DNA of 64,000 nucleotides from Desulfoarculaceae bacterium (lineage in GTDB: Bacteria; Desulfobacterota; Desulfobulbia; Desulfobulbales; Desulfocapsaceae): positions 1-64,000 of the forward strand of contig JAHYIV010000015.1 in the NCBI GenBank assembly GCA_019429465.1, read 5' to 3'. Below are positions 39,152-47,168 of the stretch, one piece after another (position 1 is the stretch's first letter; every line of letters starts with the position of its first letter). The notes under the pieces were generated by a model. It ran no database searches. It saw nothing but the letters and a program-made list of their open reading frames with translations, and was not told the DNA's origin. Made by a program: the position numbers and the translations under genes.

Positions 39152-39961
39152 ATGATCAATGTTATAGTGGCCGGGGCCTCCGGTCGTATGGGGCAGCGGG
39201 TCGGGTATATGGTGCAGGAGCACCCTGGCTTGCATTATGCGGCGGCCTTCGAGGCCCCTGGAAGTCCGGCTATTGGCCGTGATCCTGGAGAGATGGCTGG
39301 CTGGGGCCGGGCCGGGATTGCGATTGCTGGAGGCCTGGAGGCGGTGATTGACCAGGGTGATGTCCTGATCGATTTCACCTTTCATGAGGCAACCATGCGG
39401 TTTGCCCGTTTGGCGGCACAGAAGAATAAGGCCATGGTCATCGGCACTACCGGGCTGACGCCGGAAAATCTGGCCGAGCTGGCAGAACTGGCCCGACATT
39501 TTCCCTGTGTCCAGGCCCCGAATATGGCGGTCGGTGTCAATGTCCTTTTTAAACTGGCCGCCAGGACAGCCGCCATCCTTGGTGATGACTATGATATTGA
39601 GATTGTTGAGGCCCATCATAACAAGAAAAAAGATGCCCCCAGCGGCACGGCCCTGAAACTGGCCGAGATGGCTGCATCAGGGGTGAATCGTGATCTGGCC
39701 GAAGTCGGAGTTTATGAGCGGCATGGGATGATTGGCGAGCGTACCAAAAAAGAGATCGGCATCCAGACGATCCGTGGCGGAGACATTGTCGGCGAGCATA
39801 CCATTTATTTTGCCGGTCCTGGCGAGCGCATTGAGATTACCCATCGAGCCCACAGTCGGGATAACTTTGCCAAGGGAGCGGTCACTGCCGCGGCCTGGGT
39901 CGTCGGCAAAAAGCCCGGCCTGTACTCCATGTTTGATGTCCTGGGTCTGCAGGACCTCTAG
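39152..39961 (+). CDS. dapB: 4-hydroxy-tetrahydrodipicolinate reductase
   Basis: Reduces the DapA product with NAD(P)H. N-terminal Rossmann motif VAGASGRMGQRV, IGTTGLTP, and the substrate-binding EIVEAHHNKKKDAPSGTALKLAE are present, and 269 residues is normal. The ATG at 39152 matches the family start; the frame is open from 39116. Confidence 0.96.
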   Translation: MINVIVAGASGRMGQRVGYMVQEHPGLHYAAAFEAPGSPAIGRDPGEMAGWGRAGIAIAGGLEAVIDQGDVLIDFTFHEATMRFARLAAQKNKAMVIGTTGLTPENLAELAELARHFPCVQAPNMAVGVNVLFKLAARTAAILGDDYDIEIVEAHHNKKKDAPSGTALKLAEMAASGVNRDLAEVGVYERHGMIGERTKKEIGIQTIRGGDIVGEHTIYFAGPGERIEITHRAHSRDNFAKGAVTAAAWVVGKKPGLYSMFDVLGLQDL

Positions 39962-39976
39962 AGTGTGAGATCGGAA

Positions 39977-40519
39977 ATGACCCTGGCCTTTCTTGGTTTC
40001 GGCTCAAATCTGGGTGATGGTCGGCAGCTTGTTCAGAGCGCCTGGAATCGACTTGCCGCGGAGGAAAGGGTCGTCCCCCTGCAGTTGTCATCGCTGTACG
40101 TTACCGAGGCGGTCGGCATGGTCAGCTCGTCTCTTTTTACCAATGCGGTCGGCATGGTGGAAACGGAACTGGGGCCTTTAGAGCTGCTGCATCTGTTGCT
40201 GCGGGTTGAGACGGAGCATGGACGCGAGCGTGATGGGGATGCAGCGGGCTATCAGGATCGTTCCCTTGATCTGGACCTGCTCTATTTTGGTGATACGGTG
40301 TGCCGTCTGCCGGAGCTTATCCTGCCGCATCCCCATATTGCCAGTCGTCTTTTTGTCCTGGCCCCGCTGGCCCAGATAGAGCCATGCTTCCGCGATCCTC
40401 TAAGCGGCCAGACGGTAGAGGAGATGTATCAGCAGCTGCTCTGTCGCATTCAGCGTGGAGAAGTCCCGGCGCAGTCAATCTCCCGGATTGAACGCTGGAT
40501 AGTTACGAGGAAAGAATGA
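39977..40519 (+). CDS. folK: 2-amino-4-hydroxy-6-hydroxymethyldihydropteridine pyrophosphokinase
   Basis: Folate-pathway kinase (HPPK). LAFLGFGSNLGDGRQLVQSA, SSLYVTEAVGM and the signature DRSLDLDLLYFGD with PHPHIASRLFVLAPL identify it. About 180 residues. The start could be GTG 39965 or ATG 39977; homologues favour the ATG (M-T-L-A-F-L). It follows dapB by 15 bp or less. Confidence 0.94.
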   Translation: MTLAFLGFGSNLGDGRQLVQSAWNRLAAEERVVPLQLSSLYVTEAVGMVSSSLFTNAVGMVETELGPLELLHLLLRVETEHGRERDGDAAGYQDRSLDLDLLYFGDTVCRLPELILPHPHIASRLFVLAPLAQIEPCFRDPLSGQTVEEMYQQLLCRIQRGEVPAQSISRIERWIVTRKE

Positions 40520-40601
40520 TTAGACATTTGTCAGTGGGCGACTATAATAAACATATGAATTTTTCTGTTCATAGAATAGTCAGTGGAAAGGGGGTGGCAA
40601 A

Positions 40602-40871
40602 GTGACTCCTCTCAAGTTGGTAGTCCTGGCCATTCTTTTTTATGTCGGGTATCGTCTGCTTGTCGGCGCTGTCAGGAACAAATTCGCCAACAAGCCGTCT
40701 GTAGAAAAGCCCTCTCCCCAGGTTTCTGATCTGCTGGTGGAGGATCCGGTGTGTCATACCCTTGTTCCCCAAGGTCAGGCAATACGATTGCAGCATGAAA
40801 ATCAGATTTATTATTTCTGCAGCGAGGCATGTTGCAGTCAATTTATTAAAGAGAAAGGAGAGAAAAATTGA
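40602..40871 (+). CDS. Membrane-anchored YHS/TRASH-like metal-binding protein
   Basis: 89 residues: an N-terminal hydrophobic anchor ([21 protein letters not shown]), a Pro/Ser linker, then [41 protein letters not shown]. The last part has the spaced cysteines of YHS/TRASH metal-binding domains. The start is GTG 40602 behind GGAAAGGGGG. Its stop codon overlaps the tal TTG start codon (TTGA), suggesting translational coupling. The metal is unknown. Confidence 0.82.
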   Translation: MTPLKLVVLAILFYVGYRLLVGAVRNKFANKPSVEKPSPQVSDLLVEDPVCHTLVPQGQAIRLQHENQIYYFCSEACCSQFIKEKGEKN

Positions 40872-41512
40872 AGTTTTTTATTGATACCGCCAATATAGAT
40901 GAGATTAAAAAAGGTGTTGCCATGGGCATGGTCGATGGCGTTACCACTAATCCCTCGCTGATCGCCAGGGAAAACAAGCCCTTTGAGGAGATTATCAAAG
41001 AGATCTGCCTGGTGGTCGATGGCCCGGTCTCTGCCGAGGTGATCAGTCTTGAGGCGGAGGGTATGGTTAAAGAGGCCAAGATCCTGGCGGCCATGAGTGA
41101 TAATGTTGTGATCAAGATTCCCATGATCATGGCGGGGATGAAAGCGGTCAAAGAACTCACTTCTTTGGGAATCAACACCAATGTCACCCTGGTTTTTTCA
41201 GCAGCTCAGGCGCTTCTTGCCGCTAAGGCCGGTGCTACCTATGTCAGCCCCTTTGTCGGGCGACTTGACGATATTGGACAGCATGGGATGGAGTTGATCA
41301 GTGAAATCATGACGGTCTATCGTAATTATGATTACCAGACTGAGGTTATTGTGGCCAGCGTCAGAAATCCCCTCCATGTTCTGGATGCGGCGATGATAGG
41401 TGCTGATATTGCCACCATCCCGCTCAAGGTGATTGAGCAGTTGGCAAAACATCCCTTAACTACCATTGGTGTGGAGCAGTTTCTGGCCGATTGGGAAAAG
41501 AGAAAAAAATAA
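40868..41512 (+). CDS. tal: Transaldolase, small type (fructose-6-phosphate aldolase-like)
   Basis: 214 residues, the short TalC/FSA form. [31 protein letters not shown], the Schiff-base Lys in [12 protein letters not shown] and [20 protein letters not shown] are characteristic. It starts with TTG 40868, overlapping the previous stop codon. It probably works in the non-oxidative pentose phosphate pathway; aldolase activity cannot be excluded. Confidence 0.93.
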   Translation: MKFFIDTANIDEIKKGVAMGMVDGVTTNPSLIARENKPFEEIIKEICLVVDGPVSAEVISLEAEGMVKEAKILAAMSDNVVIKIPMIMAGMKAVKELTSLGINTNVTLVFSAAQALLAAKAGATYVSPFVGRLDDIGQHGMELISEIMTVYRNYDYQTEVIVASVRNPLHVLDAAMIGADIATIPLKVIEQLAKHPLTTIGVEQFLADWEKRKK

Positions 41513-41692
41513 TCTCCTGCTCAAGCGTTCGGCCTGTTATTGATCTGGCAGTCAGCATTCCGTTCAAGGAACATGGCCAGAGAAGGGCAGGGAAGTCTGT
41601 GTTGTTGTTGTTGAAAACGGTTGGGTCCTCCGCTGATGACTGAGAGCTGAAGGCCTGGAGTTGTCAAAGTTGTCGTGATAAAAAAGGTGGAA

Positions 41693-42382
41693 ATGGGAAC
41701 ATCCAGGCGATTGATGGCAGTGGCAGTGGCGGCGTTCCTGTTGTCTGGACCGTCTCCGATCTGGGCTGAGATGTATACCTATGTGGATGATAAAGGGACA
41801 CGCTTTTATACCAATGTCCCTGCTGCCAGTCAGTCTCTGCTCTATCAGCCTGAGGGCGTGGTGATCACTCAACCGTCAGGTCAGGCCTGGCCCGAGGTAC
41901 GGGTCGGCGGTCGCCGCAATTCTCGGAAGAACAGCCTTGCTTATGATCATCATATTCAGCGGAGCGGTTTCCGTTACAATATCGACCCTCAACTGATCAA
42001 GGCAATCATCAAGGCAGAGTCTGATTTTGATTGCTATGCCAGTTCTCCAAAGGGGGCTCAGGGGCTCATGCAGCTCATGCCAGCCACAGCCCGGGATCTC
42101 AATGTCTCCAATCCCTTTGATCCGCGGTCTAATATAGATGGGGGAAGCCGCTATTTCCGCACGATACTTGACACCTTTAATGGGGATATCCCCTTGAGTC
42201 TTGCCGCTTATAATGCCGGGCCCAACCGGGTTAAGCGCACGAACAGGATCCCGCAGATCCCTGAGACTGTAGAATATGTCCAGCGCGTTCTCCGTCACTA
42301 TAAAGGGTATAAAACAGTTGGGCTGCCCGCACCCTCTGCAGGTTCTGTTATCAAGGTAGGTGATCTGCTGGTGGTGAGATGA
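41693..42382 (+). CDS. Lytic transglycosylase (SLT domain) with DUF4124 N-terminus
   Basis: Exported protein: signal peptide ending S-P-I-W-A, a DUF4124-like strand region (MYTYVDDKGTRFYTNVP) and a C-terminal SLT domain with the catalytic Glu in IIKAESDFDCYASSPKGAQGLMQLMPATA and LAAYNAGPNRV. It cleaves peptidoglycan in the periplasm. The start at ATG 41693 follows AGGTGG; GTG 41675 is an alternative. 229 residues. Confidence 0.92.
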   Translation: MGTSRRLMAVAVAAFLLSGPSPIWAEMYTYVDDKGTRFYTNVPAASQSLLYQPEGVVITQPSGQAWPEVRVGGRRNSRKNSLAYDHHIQRSGFRYNIDPQLIKAIIKAESDFDCYASSPKGAQGLMQLMPATARDLNVSNPFDPRSNIDGGSRYFRTILDTFNGDIPLSLAAYNAGPNRVKRTNRIPQIPETVEYVQRVLRHYKGYKTVGLPAPSAGSVIKVGDLLVVR

Positions 42383-42416
42383 GCTCTCTAACATGGTTGT
42401 TTTCTGGGAGTAAGAA

Positions 42417-42989
42417 ATGGACCAACTGGTGACATTGCCAAACATATTGACTGGACTTCGTTTTGCCATGATTCCAGTGCTCATCCTCTTGTTTTCGATA
42501 GAGCAGACCGTCGTTATTGGCCTGGCGACCTTTTTCGTTTTTGTCTTTGCGGCGCTGACTGATCTGGTGGATGGCTACTATGCCAGAAAATACCAGATCG
42601 AGACGACCCTTGGGAAACTGATGGATCCCCTTGCTGACAAGGTTCTGGTCGCAACCGCCCTGATTATGCTTATTCCTCTGGGGCGAATTCCGGCCTGGGT
42701 CTGTCTGCTGATCATCTGCCGTGAGATCATTATTACCGGGGTCAGGGGGCTGGCCGCCTCGACCGGTGTGGTGGTGGCTGCCGGACAAATGGGAAAGATC
42801 AAGAGTAATTTCCAGTATTTCGGAATTAGTTTTCTGGTTTTTCCTCTGGGTGTCCTGCCAGTGCCCTATCTCCATCAGATAGGGCAGCTCCTGCTCTATA
42901 TCAGCCTGGTCATGGCTATCTGGTCGGGGATAGATTATTTTTATAATCTACGACATATATTTCAGGAAACAGCCAAGACAGAAGGGTGA
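42417..42989 (+). CDS. pgsA: CDP-diacylglycerol-glycerol-3-phosphate 3-phosphatidyltransferase
   Basis: Inner-membrane enzyme that makes phosphatidylglycerol phosphate. The CDP-alcohol motif DLVDGYYARKYQIETTLGKLMDPLADK fits D-G-x2-A-R-x8-G-x3-D-x3-D, and there are several transmembrane segments. 190 residues, starting PNILTGLRFAMIPV as in homologues. It starts 34 bp after the transglycosylase. Confidence 0.96.
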   Translation: MDQLVTLPNILTGLRFAMIPVLILLFSIEQTVVIGLATFFVFVFAALTDLVDGYYARKYQIETTLGKLMDPLADKVLVATALIMLIPLGRIPAWVCLLIICREIIITGVRGLAASTGVVVAAGQMGKIKSNFQYFGISFLVFPLGVLPVPYLHQIGQLLLYISLVMAIWSGIDYFYNLRHIFQETAKTEG

Positions 42990-43073
42990 ATGCCCATTTT
43001 TCTTGACAGGCAAGAACAGGGGAGGTATTAAGCCGTAATTATAAAAGAACTCTGCTGTTTATATGATAAATTT

Positions 43074-43227
43074 GTAACTATCCAGCTTAATGCCGGGAAA
43101 ATGTCAAAACACATGTCACGTAACTATTCAGCAGTGCCTCATATGCAAGAAAGAGGCCTGCGAAGTGTACTGATTCGTACATGAGCAGACCGATGACGAA
43201 GCAGATGAGGTGCTGCTGGATAGTTAC
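43074..43227 (+). mobile_element. MITE-B copy 2 (IS66-type ends)
   Basis: 154 bp, nearly identical to the copy at 38005, with the same 13-bp ends. It is flanked by the 8-bp duplication ATAAATTT (43066-43073, 43228-43235). It lies 15 bp upstream of tRNA-Leu, so it has probably displaced or replaced part of that promoter. Confidence 0.94.
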
Positions 43228-43241
43228 ATAAATTTTTTATT

Positions 43242-43328
43242 GCCGGAGTGGTGAAACTGGTAGACGCACGGGACTCAAAATCCCGCGGGAGCAATCCCAT
43301 GTCGGTTCGATTCCGACCTCCGGCACCA
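43242..43328 (+). tRNA. tRNA-Leu (anticodon CAA)
   Basis: Acceptor stem GCCGGAG pairs with CTCCGGC. The D-arm contains TGGTAGACG, the anticodon loop CTCAAAA gives CAA, there is a long variable arm (GGGAGCAATCCCA) and the T-loop is GGTTCGATTCC. CCA is encoded. Confidence 0.96.
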
Positions 43329-43334
43329 ATAATG

Positions 43335-43372
43335 AAAGTCGAATCCTTGTCAATCAAGGATTCGACTTTTTT
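43335..43372 (+). terminator. Intrinsic terminator after tRNA-Leu
   Basis: AAGTCGAATCCTTG and CAAGGATTCGACTT form a perfect 14-bp stem around TCAAT, followed by TTTT. Confidence 0.93.
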
Positions 43373-43457
43373 GTTTTGGCAGAGAATGGCGGTGGCATTT
43401 CTGCCACGAGTGGGAATCTGTTGTATTTTAAAATCGGTCGAAGAGGGAGAGGTGAGA

Positions 43458-43667
43458 ATGATGCTGGAAAAAGAAGTGGGAGAGGCCCTTGTGAGGGTGG
43501 TCAGGGACCCGCAGGGTTCCGAGAGTCAGGAAAGCTTTGCCAGGGCCATGGAATTGACCAAGGCCTATGCCGGCTCAGGTTCAGCCACCCATTTCAGTGC
43601 TGTGGCCAGGCTTTTTTATGATCTGTTTGAGATGTTTGAGACGGGCGCTGATCCCCGGAAGAAATAG
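43458..43667 (+). CDS. Small hypothetical protein, 69 residues
   Basis: MMLEKEVGEALVRVVRDPQG, then an amphipathic helical body ending ARLFYDLFEMFETGADPRKK. GAGAGGTGAG precedes the ATG. The family is not recognised. The frame extends back through tRNA-Leu, which cannot be coding, so 43458 is the earliest credible start. It converges with the ferredoxin-HD gene. Confidence 0.6.
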   Translation: MMLEKEVGEALVRVVRDPQGSESQESFARAMELTKAYAGSGSATHFSAVARLFYDLFEMFETGADPRKK

Positions 43668-43701
43668 TGGTACGGGCTATGAATCCCTGTTGCAGGGGGA
43701 A

Positions 43702-44817
43702 TCAGGGTGGTGGGGTTCTCTTCAGAAAAGCGCTCAGGTCTTCCAACTCATCCTCGCAGAGCCTGAGAATTTTTTTGAGATAGGTGATATTTTTGTCAAT
43801 ATTAATGTAGTAGAGATTTTCATTGATCTGCCATCGCTTATCAAAATGTGTCTGCATTGCCTGAGCGGTGTTGGAGAAGGATTTTTCCAGTCTTTCGGTA
43901 ATGATGTTGTGATAAAAAATAGTAGTATCTTGGATGAAATCAATCGCCGAATCACGAGTTTCCAGCCCTCCCTCTTTGAGCTCCTGATATAAAAAAGGCA
44001 AGCGTTCAAGGTAGTATCGGTCGGCCATCTGGGCCAGAATATCAGCTGATCCCAGGACATATCCAGCCAGTTTTGCTTCAGGTGACGGAAAGGGAATCTC
44101 TTGTGGGGCAAGGGCCAGATCTGTACAATGGATAACCGAGGAACATTCCTGGATAAGGAGATCTGAAAGCTTGTTTCCGGCCAGATATTGCTTCATAAGA
44201 GTTATGGAGCGCTCTTCGTGCATTTGACTATAGATCGCCCCCGATGTCACCTTATCCGAAGTCTCCGTGAGCAGGCCGGTGTCATGCAGATACGCACTGT
44301 ATAAGGCGAGCTCCAGGGTATGGATGGAAATATCCTGACCGCTACAGCTCAGGCCATGCAGCAGTCTTGCTGTGGCCAGGACGACGCTGCAGGTATGTTT
44401 GAGGTTGTGGTATTGTGTCGTGCTGGAGCGGAATCCTGGATAGGTTCCTCCAAACATTCTTGCCACATCATGATGCAGCTGCCGGAGCCTGACCGGGTTG
44501 AAGGATGGCTGGATCAGGGCGGCAAGGGAAAGAGTTTCGTCGAAAGGATCACTTGTTTTGCCCGATTCAAATATTTTTGTTAATTGCTGATGGCTCATGG
44601 CCTGCGTAATCGTCAGGTCAGTGCCCTTGGTCAAGGAGATACATTTGGCCGGACAATAGGCCGCGGCCTCTTCAACCAGGGGTGTGATTTCCGCATTAGG
44701 ATTGATCACCACCCCCTTGTCTCCAGTCTCATCCATCGCGAAGACATCAGGACAAACCTCTGCGCATGATCCGCAGCCATTACATTCGTAACTATCGAGA
44801 GCGATTGAGTTTTTCAA
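43702..44817 (-). CDS. Ferredoxin-HD domain fusion protein
   Basis: 371 residues. The N-terminus is a single-cluster 4Fe-4S ferredoxin, YECNGCGSCAEVCPDVF with the fourth Cys in AAYCPAKCISL. From about residue 120 comes an HD-type metal-dependent phosphohydrolase fold: TTQYHNLKHTCSVVLATARLL, then LALYSAYLHDTGLL, where His and His-Asp form the metal site. The pairing suggests a phosphodiesterase or nucleotidase whose activity responds to redox state, or an HD domain used as a sensor. The substrate is unknown. It stands alone on its strand, beside the double-hairpin repeat that follows purF. Confidence 0.85.
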   Translation of the reverse strand: MKNSIALDSYECNGCGSCAEVCPDVFAMDETGDKGVVINPNAEITPLVEEAAAYCPAKCISLTKGTDLTITQAMSHQQLTKIFESGKTSDPFDETLSLAALIQPSFNPVRLRQLHHDVARMFGGTYPGFRSSTTQYHNLKHTCSVVLATARLLHGLSCSGQDISIHTLELALYSAYLHDTGLLTETSDKVTSGAIYSQMHEERSITLMKQYLAGNKLSDLLIQECSSVIHCTDLALAPQEIPFPSPEAKLAGYVLGSADILAQMADRYYLERLPFLYQELKEGGLETRDSAIDFIQDTTIFYHNIITERLEKSFSNTAQAMQTHFDKRWQINENLYYINIDKNITYLKKILRLCEDELEDLSAFLKRTPPP

Positions 44818-44938
44818 GGCACTTTTGTTTGTTGAAGGCTGATGTCAAGCCATTGTTACAATATCATCTTGACTTGAAGAGAGTGAAGAGGGCATAAGGA
44901 CTGTGTACCGCCTCCTTGGCTGTTATTATCGGTAAGTC

Positions 44939-45050
44939 GCCGCTTCCAGGAAACAGCCGGCAAAGATTGGCGGTTTCTTGGAAGCGGCATAAGAAGCCGT
45001 AAATGAAACAAGCAGGAAAAGGCCCCTGCTTGTTTCATAACGGCTTCTAA
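44939..45050 (+). repeat. ATAAG double-hairpin repeat, type S, copy 1
   Basis: First hairpin: GCCGCTTCCAGGAAAC pairs with GTTTCTTGGAAGCGGC. Then ATAAG, then GAAGCCGT enclosing ATGAAACAAGCAGG and its complement, closed by AACGGCTTC. On the minus strand it begins TTAG, which provides the purF stop codon (45047-45049). The stem sequences differ from the other S copies but pair just as well. Confidence 0.85.
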
Positions 45051-46573
45051 ATATCCAGTGCTCCCTTATGGAAATCGAGGTCTGGAGCTACGGGGTAGTT
45101 GCCATCGAAACAGGCCAGGCAGTAATTTTCCTTTCCCAGGCCAGCGGCCTCAACCAGTCCTTCCAGGCTGAGATAATGAAGAGAGTCCAGCCCCAGATAG
45201 TCGGCAATATCGGCCACGGAACGCTTGGCGGCGATCAGTTCTGTTGAAGAGGGAAAATCAATGCCATAATAGCAGGCGTTCCGGGTTGGCGGGCAGCTGA
45301 CCAGCATGTGGACCTCCTTGGCCCCGGCGTCGCGAAGCGAGCGAACCCTGCTTTTGCCGGTGGTTCCTCTGATAATTGAGTCTTCGACAATGACAATCCG
45401 TTTATCTTGCAGCAGAGAGCGGACCGGATTCAGCTTGACCCTGACGTTGAAGTCGCGCATGGACTGGGTGGGATTGATGAAGGTCCTGCCTACATAGTGG
45501 TTCCTGATCATACCCATCTCCAGGGGCAGGCCGGAGGCCTGTGAATAGCCAAGGGCCGCATAGTTGCCGGAGTCGGGAAAGGGCATGACAAAGTCAGCGT
45601 CTATGGGGCATTCCCTGGCCAGGATCTCTCCCATTCGTTTTCGGGCTTGATAAACATTGATGCCGAATATATCCGAGTCGGGCCTGGCAAAATAGACCTG
45701 CTCAAAGATACAGAAGCTTGGTTTCTGCTTGGGCCAGGGGAAGATGGAGCGCATCCCGTCATCGGTAATGATAAGCATCTCACCCGGCTCGATATCACGC
45801 ACATACTTGGCCTCAATCAGGTCTAAGGCGCAGGTCTCCGAGGCGACAACCCAACCGCCATTATTGAGTTGTCCCAGGCAGAGCGGCCTGAATCCTCCTG
45901 GATCACGTACGGCTACCAGCGTGTCCTGGGTCATCATCAGGATGGAGTAGGCGCCTTTGAGGCAGGAAAAAGAATCGGTGAGGGCGAGGTCCAGGCCAAG
46001 ATGGGCGGTGCGGGCCATGAGGTGCAGTATGACCTCGCTGTCCATGCCGGTCTGGAAAATGGAGCCCTTTTCTTCCAGATCATGGCGCAGTTCGATGGCA
46101 TTGACCAGGTTGCCATTGTGGGCAACGGCCAGGGTTGTCCCCTTGTGGGTTACCATCAGAGGCTGGGTGTTGGTGATGTGAGAGGAGCCGGTGGTGGAAT
46201 AGCGGACATGACCAACAGCCATATGTCCAGGCAACCCCTTGAGGATGGTCTCGGTAAAAATCTCTGGAACCAGGCCCATGTCTTTATGGATAGAGACCTT
46301 TTTCCCATCTGAGGTGACAATCCCGGCGCTTTCCTGACCCCGGTGCTGGAGGGCATAGAGTCCAAAATAGGTTAATTTTGCCGCATATTTATGGCCAAAG
46401 ATACCACAAACACCACACTCATGCCTCGGTCGCCCTGACTCAGGCTGGTCGCAGGCCAGGGATGGCCCAGTGTCGCCCGCTCCAGGGATGGATGAAGAGC
46501 GACCGCAGGCCAGGGATGGCCCAGTGTTTTGTGTATCAAGGACGGTGCTGGAGCTATCATTGCTGTTTGTCAT
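45047..46573 (-). CDS. purF: Amidophosphoribosyltransferase
   Basis: First committed step of purine synthesis. Catalytic Cys in HECGVCGIFGHKYAAK, then LYALQHRGQESAGIV, the PRPP motif RIVIVEDSIIRGTTGKSRVRSLRDAG and AGLGKENYCLACFDGNYP. From ATG 46573 (508 residues) it has a propeptide of about 50 residues before the catalytic Cys, much longer than the roughly 11 residues in Bacillus. Part of this is the in-frame repeat (G-R-S-S-S-I-P-G-A-G-D-T). The propeptide should be removed to expose Cys. The stop codon is supplied by a structured repeat. Confidence 0.95.
   Translation of the reverse strand: MTNSNDSSSTVLDTQNTGPSLACGRSSSIPGAGDTGPSLACDQPESGRPRHECGVCGIFGHKYAAKLTYFGLYALQHRGQESAGIVTSDGKKVSIHKDMGLVPEIFTETILKGLPGHMAVGHVRYSTTGSSHITNTQPLMVTHKGTTLAVAHNGNLVNAIELRHDLEEKGSIFQTGMDSEVILHLMARTAHLGLDLALTDSFSCLKGAYSILMMTQDTLVAVRDPGGFRPLCLGQLNNGGWVVASETCALDLIEAKYVRDIEPGEMLIITDDGMRSIFPWPKQKPSFCIFEQVYFARPDSDIFGINVYQARKRMGEILARECPIDADFVMPFPDSGNYAALGYSQASGLPLEMGMIRNHYVGRTFINPTQSMRDFNVRVKLNPVRSLLQDKRIVIVEDSIIRGTTGKSRVRSLRDAGAKEVHMLVSCPPTRNACYYGIDFPSSTELIAAKRSVADIADYLGLDSLHYLSLEGLVEAAGLGKENYCLACFDGNYPVAPDLDFHKGALDI
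46450..46527 (-). repeat. In-frame palindromic coding insert in purF
   Basis: A 24-bp sequence at 46450-46473 is repeated exactly at 46504-46527, so 54 bp were added. Between the copies lies the shared core that encodes G-R-S-S-S-I-P-G-A-G-D-T. It is in the purF propeptide, ahead of the catalytic cysteine. Confidence 0.88.
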
Positions 46574-46627
46574 ATCTGTTGCTCGTGAGCTCTTGGGTGA
46601 TAAAGTAAGGGGCACGGAAAATACTAA

Positions 46628-46708
46628 CCCCGATGAACGGGATAAGTGCCTTTCGCAGATTATTTTCTTGCAAAAAAAAAAACAAGAAAATAATCTGTAA
46701 GGCACTAA
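46628..46708 (+). repeat. ATAAG double-hairpin repeat, type R, copy 3
   Basis: CCCGATGAACGGG-ATAAG-TGCC, then a 15-bp stem (CAGATTATTTTCTTG and complement) around a poly-A loop, closed by GGCACT. It lies in the purF leader, 55 bp upstream of the start codon. Confidence 0.88.
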
Positions 46709-47168
46709 TTTATAATACCATCTTGCTTCCCGTCATCGGGCCATCTTTGACTGCACCTCAATCGCAAAATCCTCGATGGAGCGCAACTATATCTGCGGTT
46801 TTACTCGATCGGTGCCGCCAGATCGGGCCCAGATCCGCCGCAATTCAGGGACATCACTATTTTTCGAGTCCCTAAGATGGTATTTTGATGGCAAGACGGA
46901 AGTCGCTCTTTATACCTTAATAACTTCCTGCGCGGCGACCATCTCTGGAATATCCCTGCTTTTTCGGCATTGTGCCAGCTATTTTTCATGTGCCCAAAAG
47001 GGCAAAGGCACAAAGAGGAAATTACCTTTGTGCCTTTGAACTAAATCTGATACTAATCATTTATAATGATGTTCTGCAGAAATTCAACAAGAAAGAATGG
47101 TGTGGTCCTTTTTTTCTATTGAACTGTCCTCGAAAGAGACCGTGTTGAAGAAGGGGAGGTGATGGAAA
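46709..47168. other. Intergenic region between purF and selD
   Basis: No gene is seen. A 13-bp hairpin (CAAAGGCACAAAG/CTTTGTGCCTTTG) lies at 47003-47038. The segment ATTTTTCGAGTCCCTAAG at about 46859 is shared with 4418. The selD ribosome-binding site GGGAGGTGATGG lies just before 47169. Confidence 0.5.

Noticed and set aside
43248-43457. Open frame running through tRNA-Leu into the 69-residue gene
   Set aside because: The tRNA and its terminator occupy this stretch; the coding frame is credible only from 43458.
44939-45050. Type S repeats as integron attC sites
   Set aside because: They also rely on folded structure and can overlap stop codons, but the core sequences do not fit RYYYAAC/GTTRRRY and there are two hairpins instead of one.
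46574-46705. 44-codon N-terminal extension of PurF
   Set aside because: It is translated from a type R hairpin repeat and lacks a ribosome-binding site.
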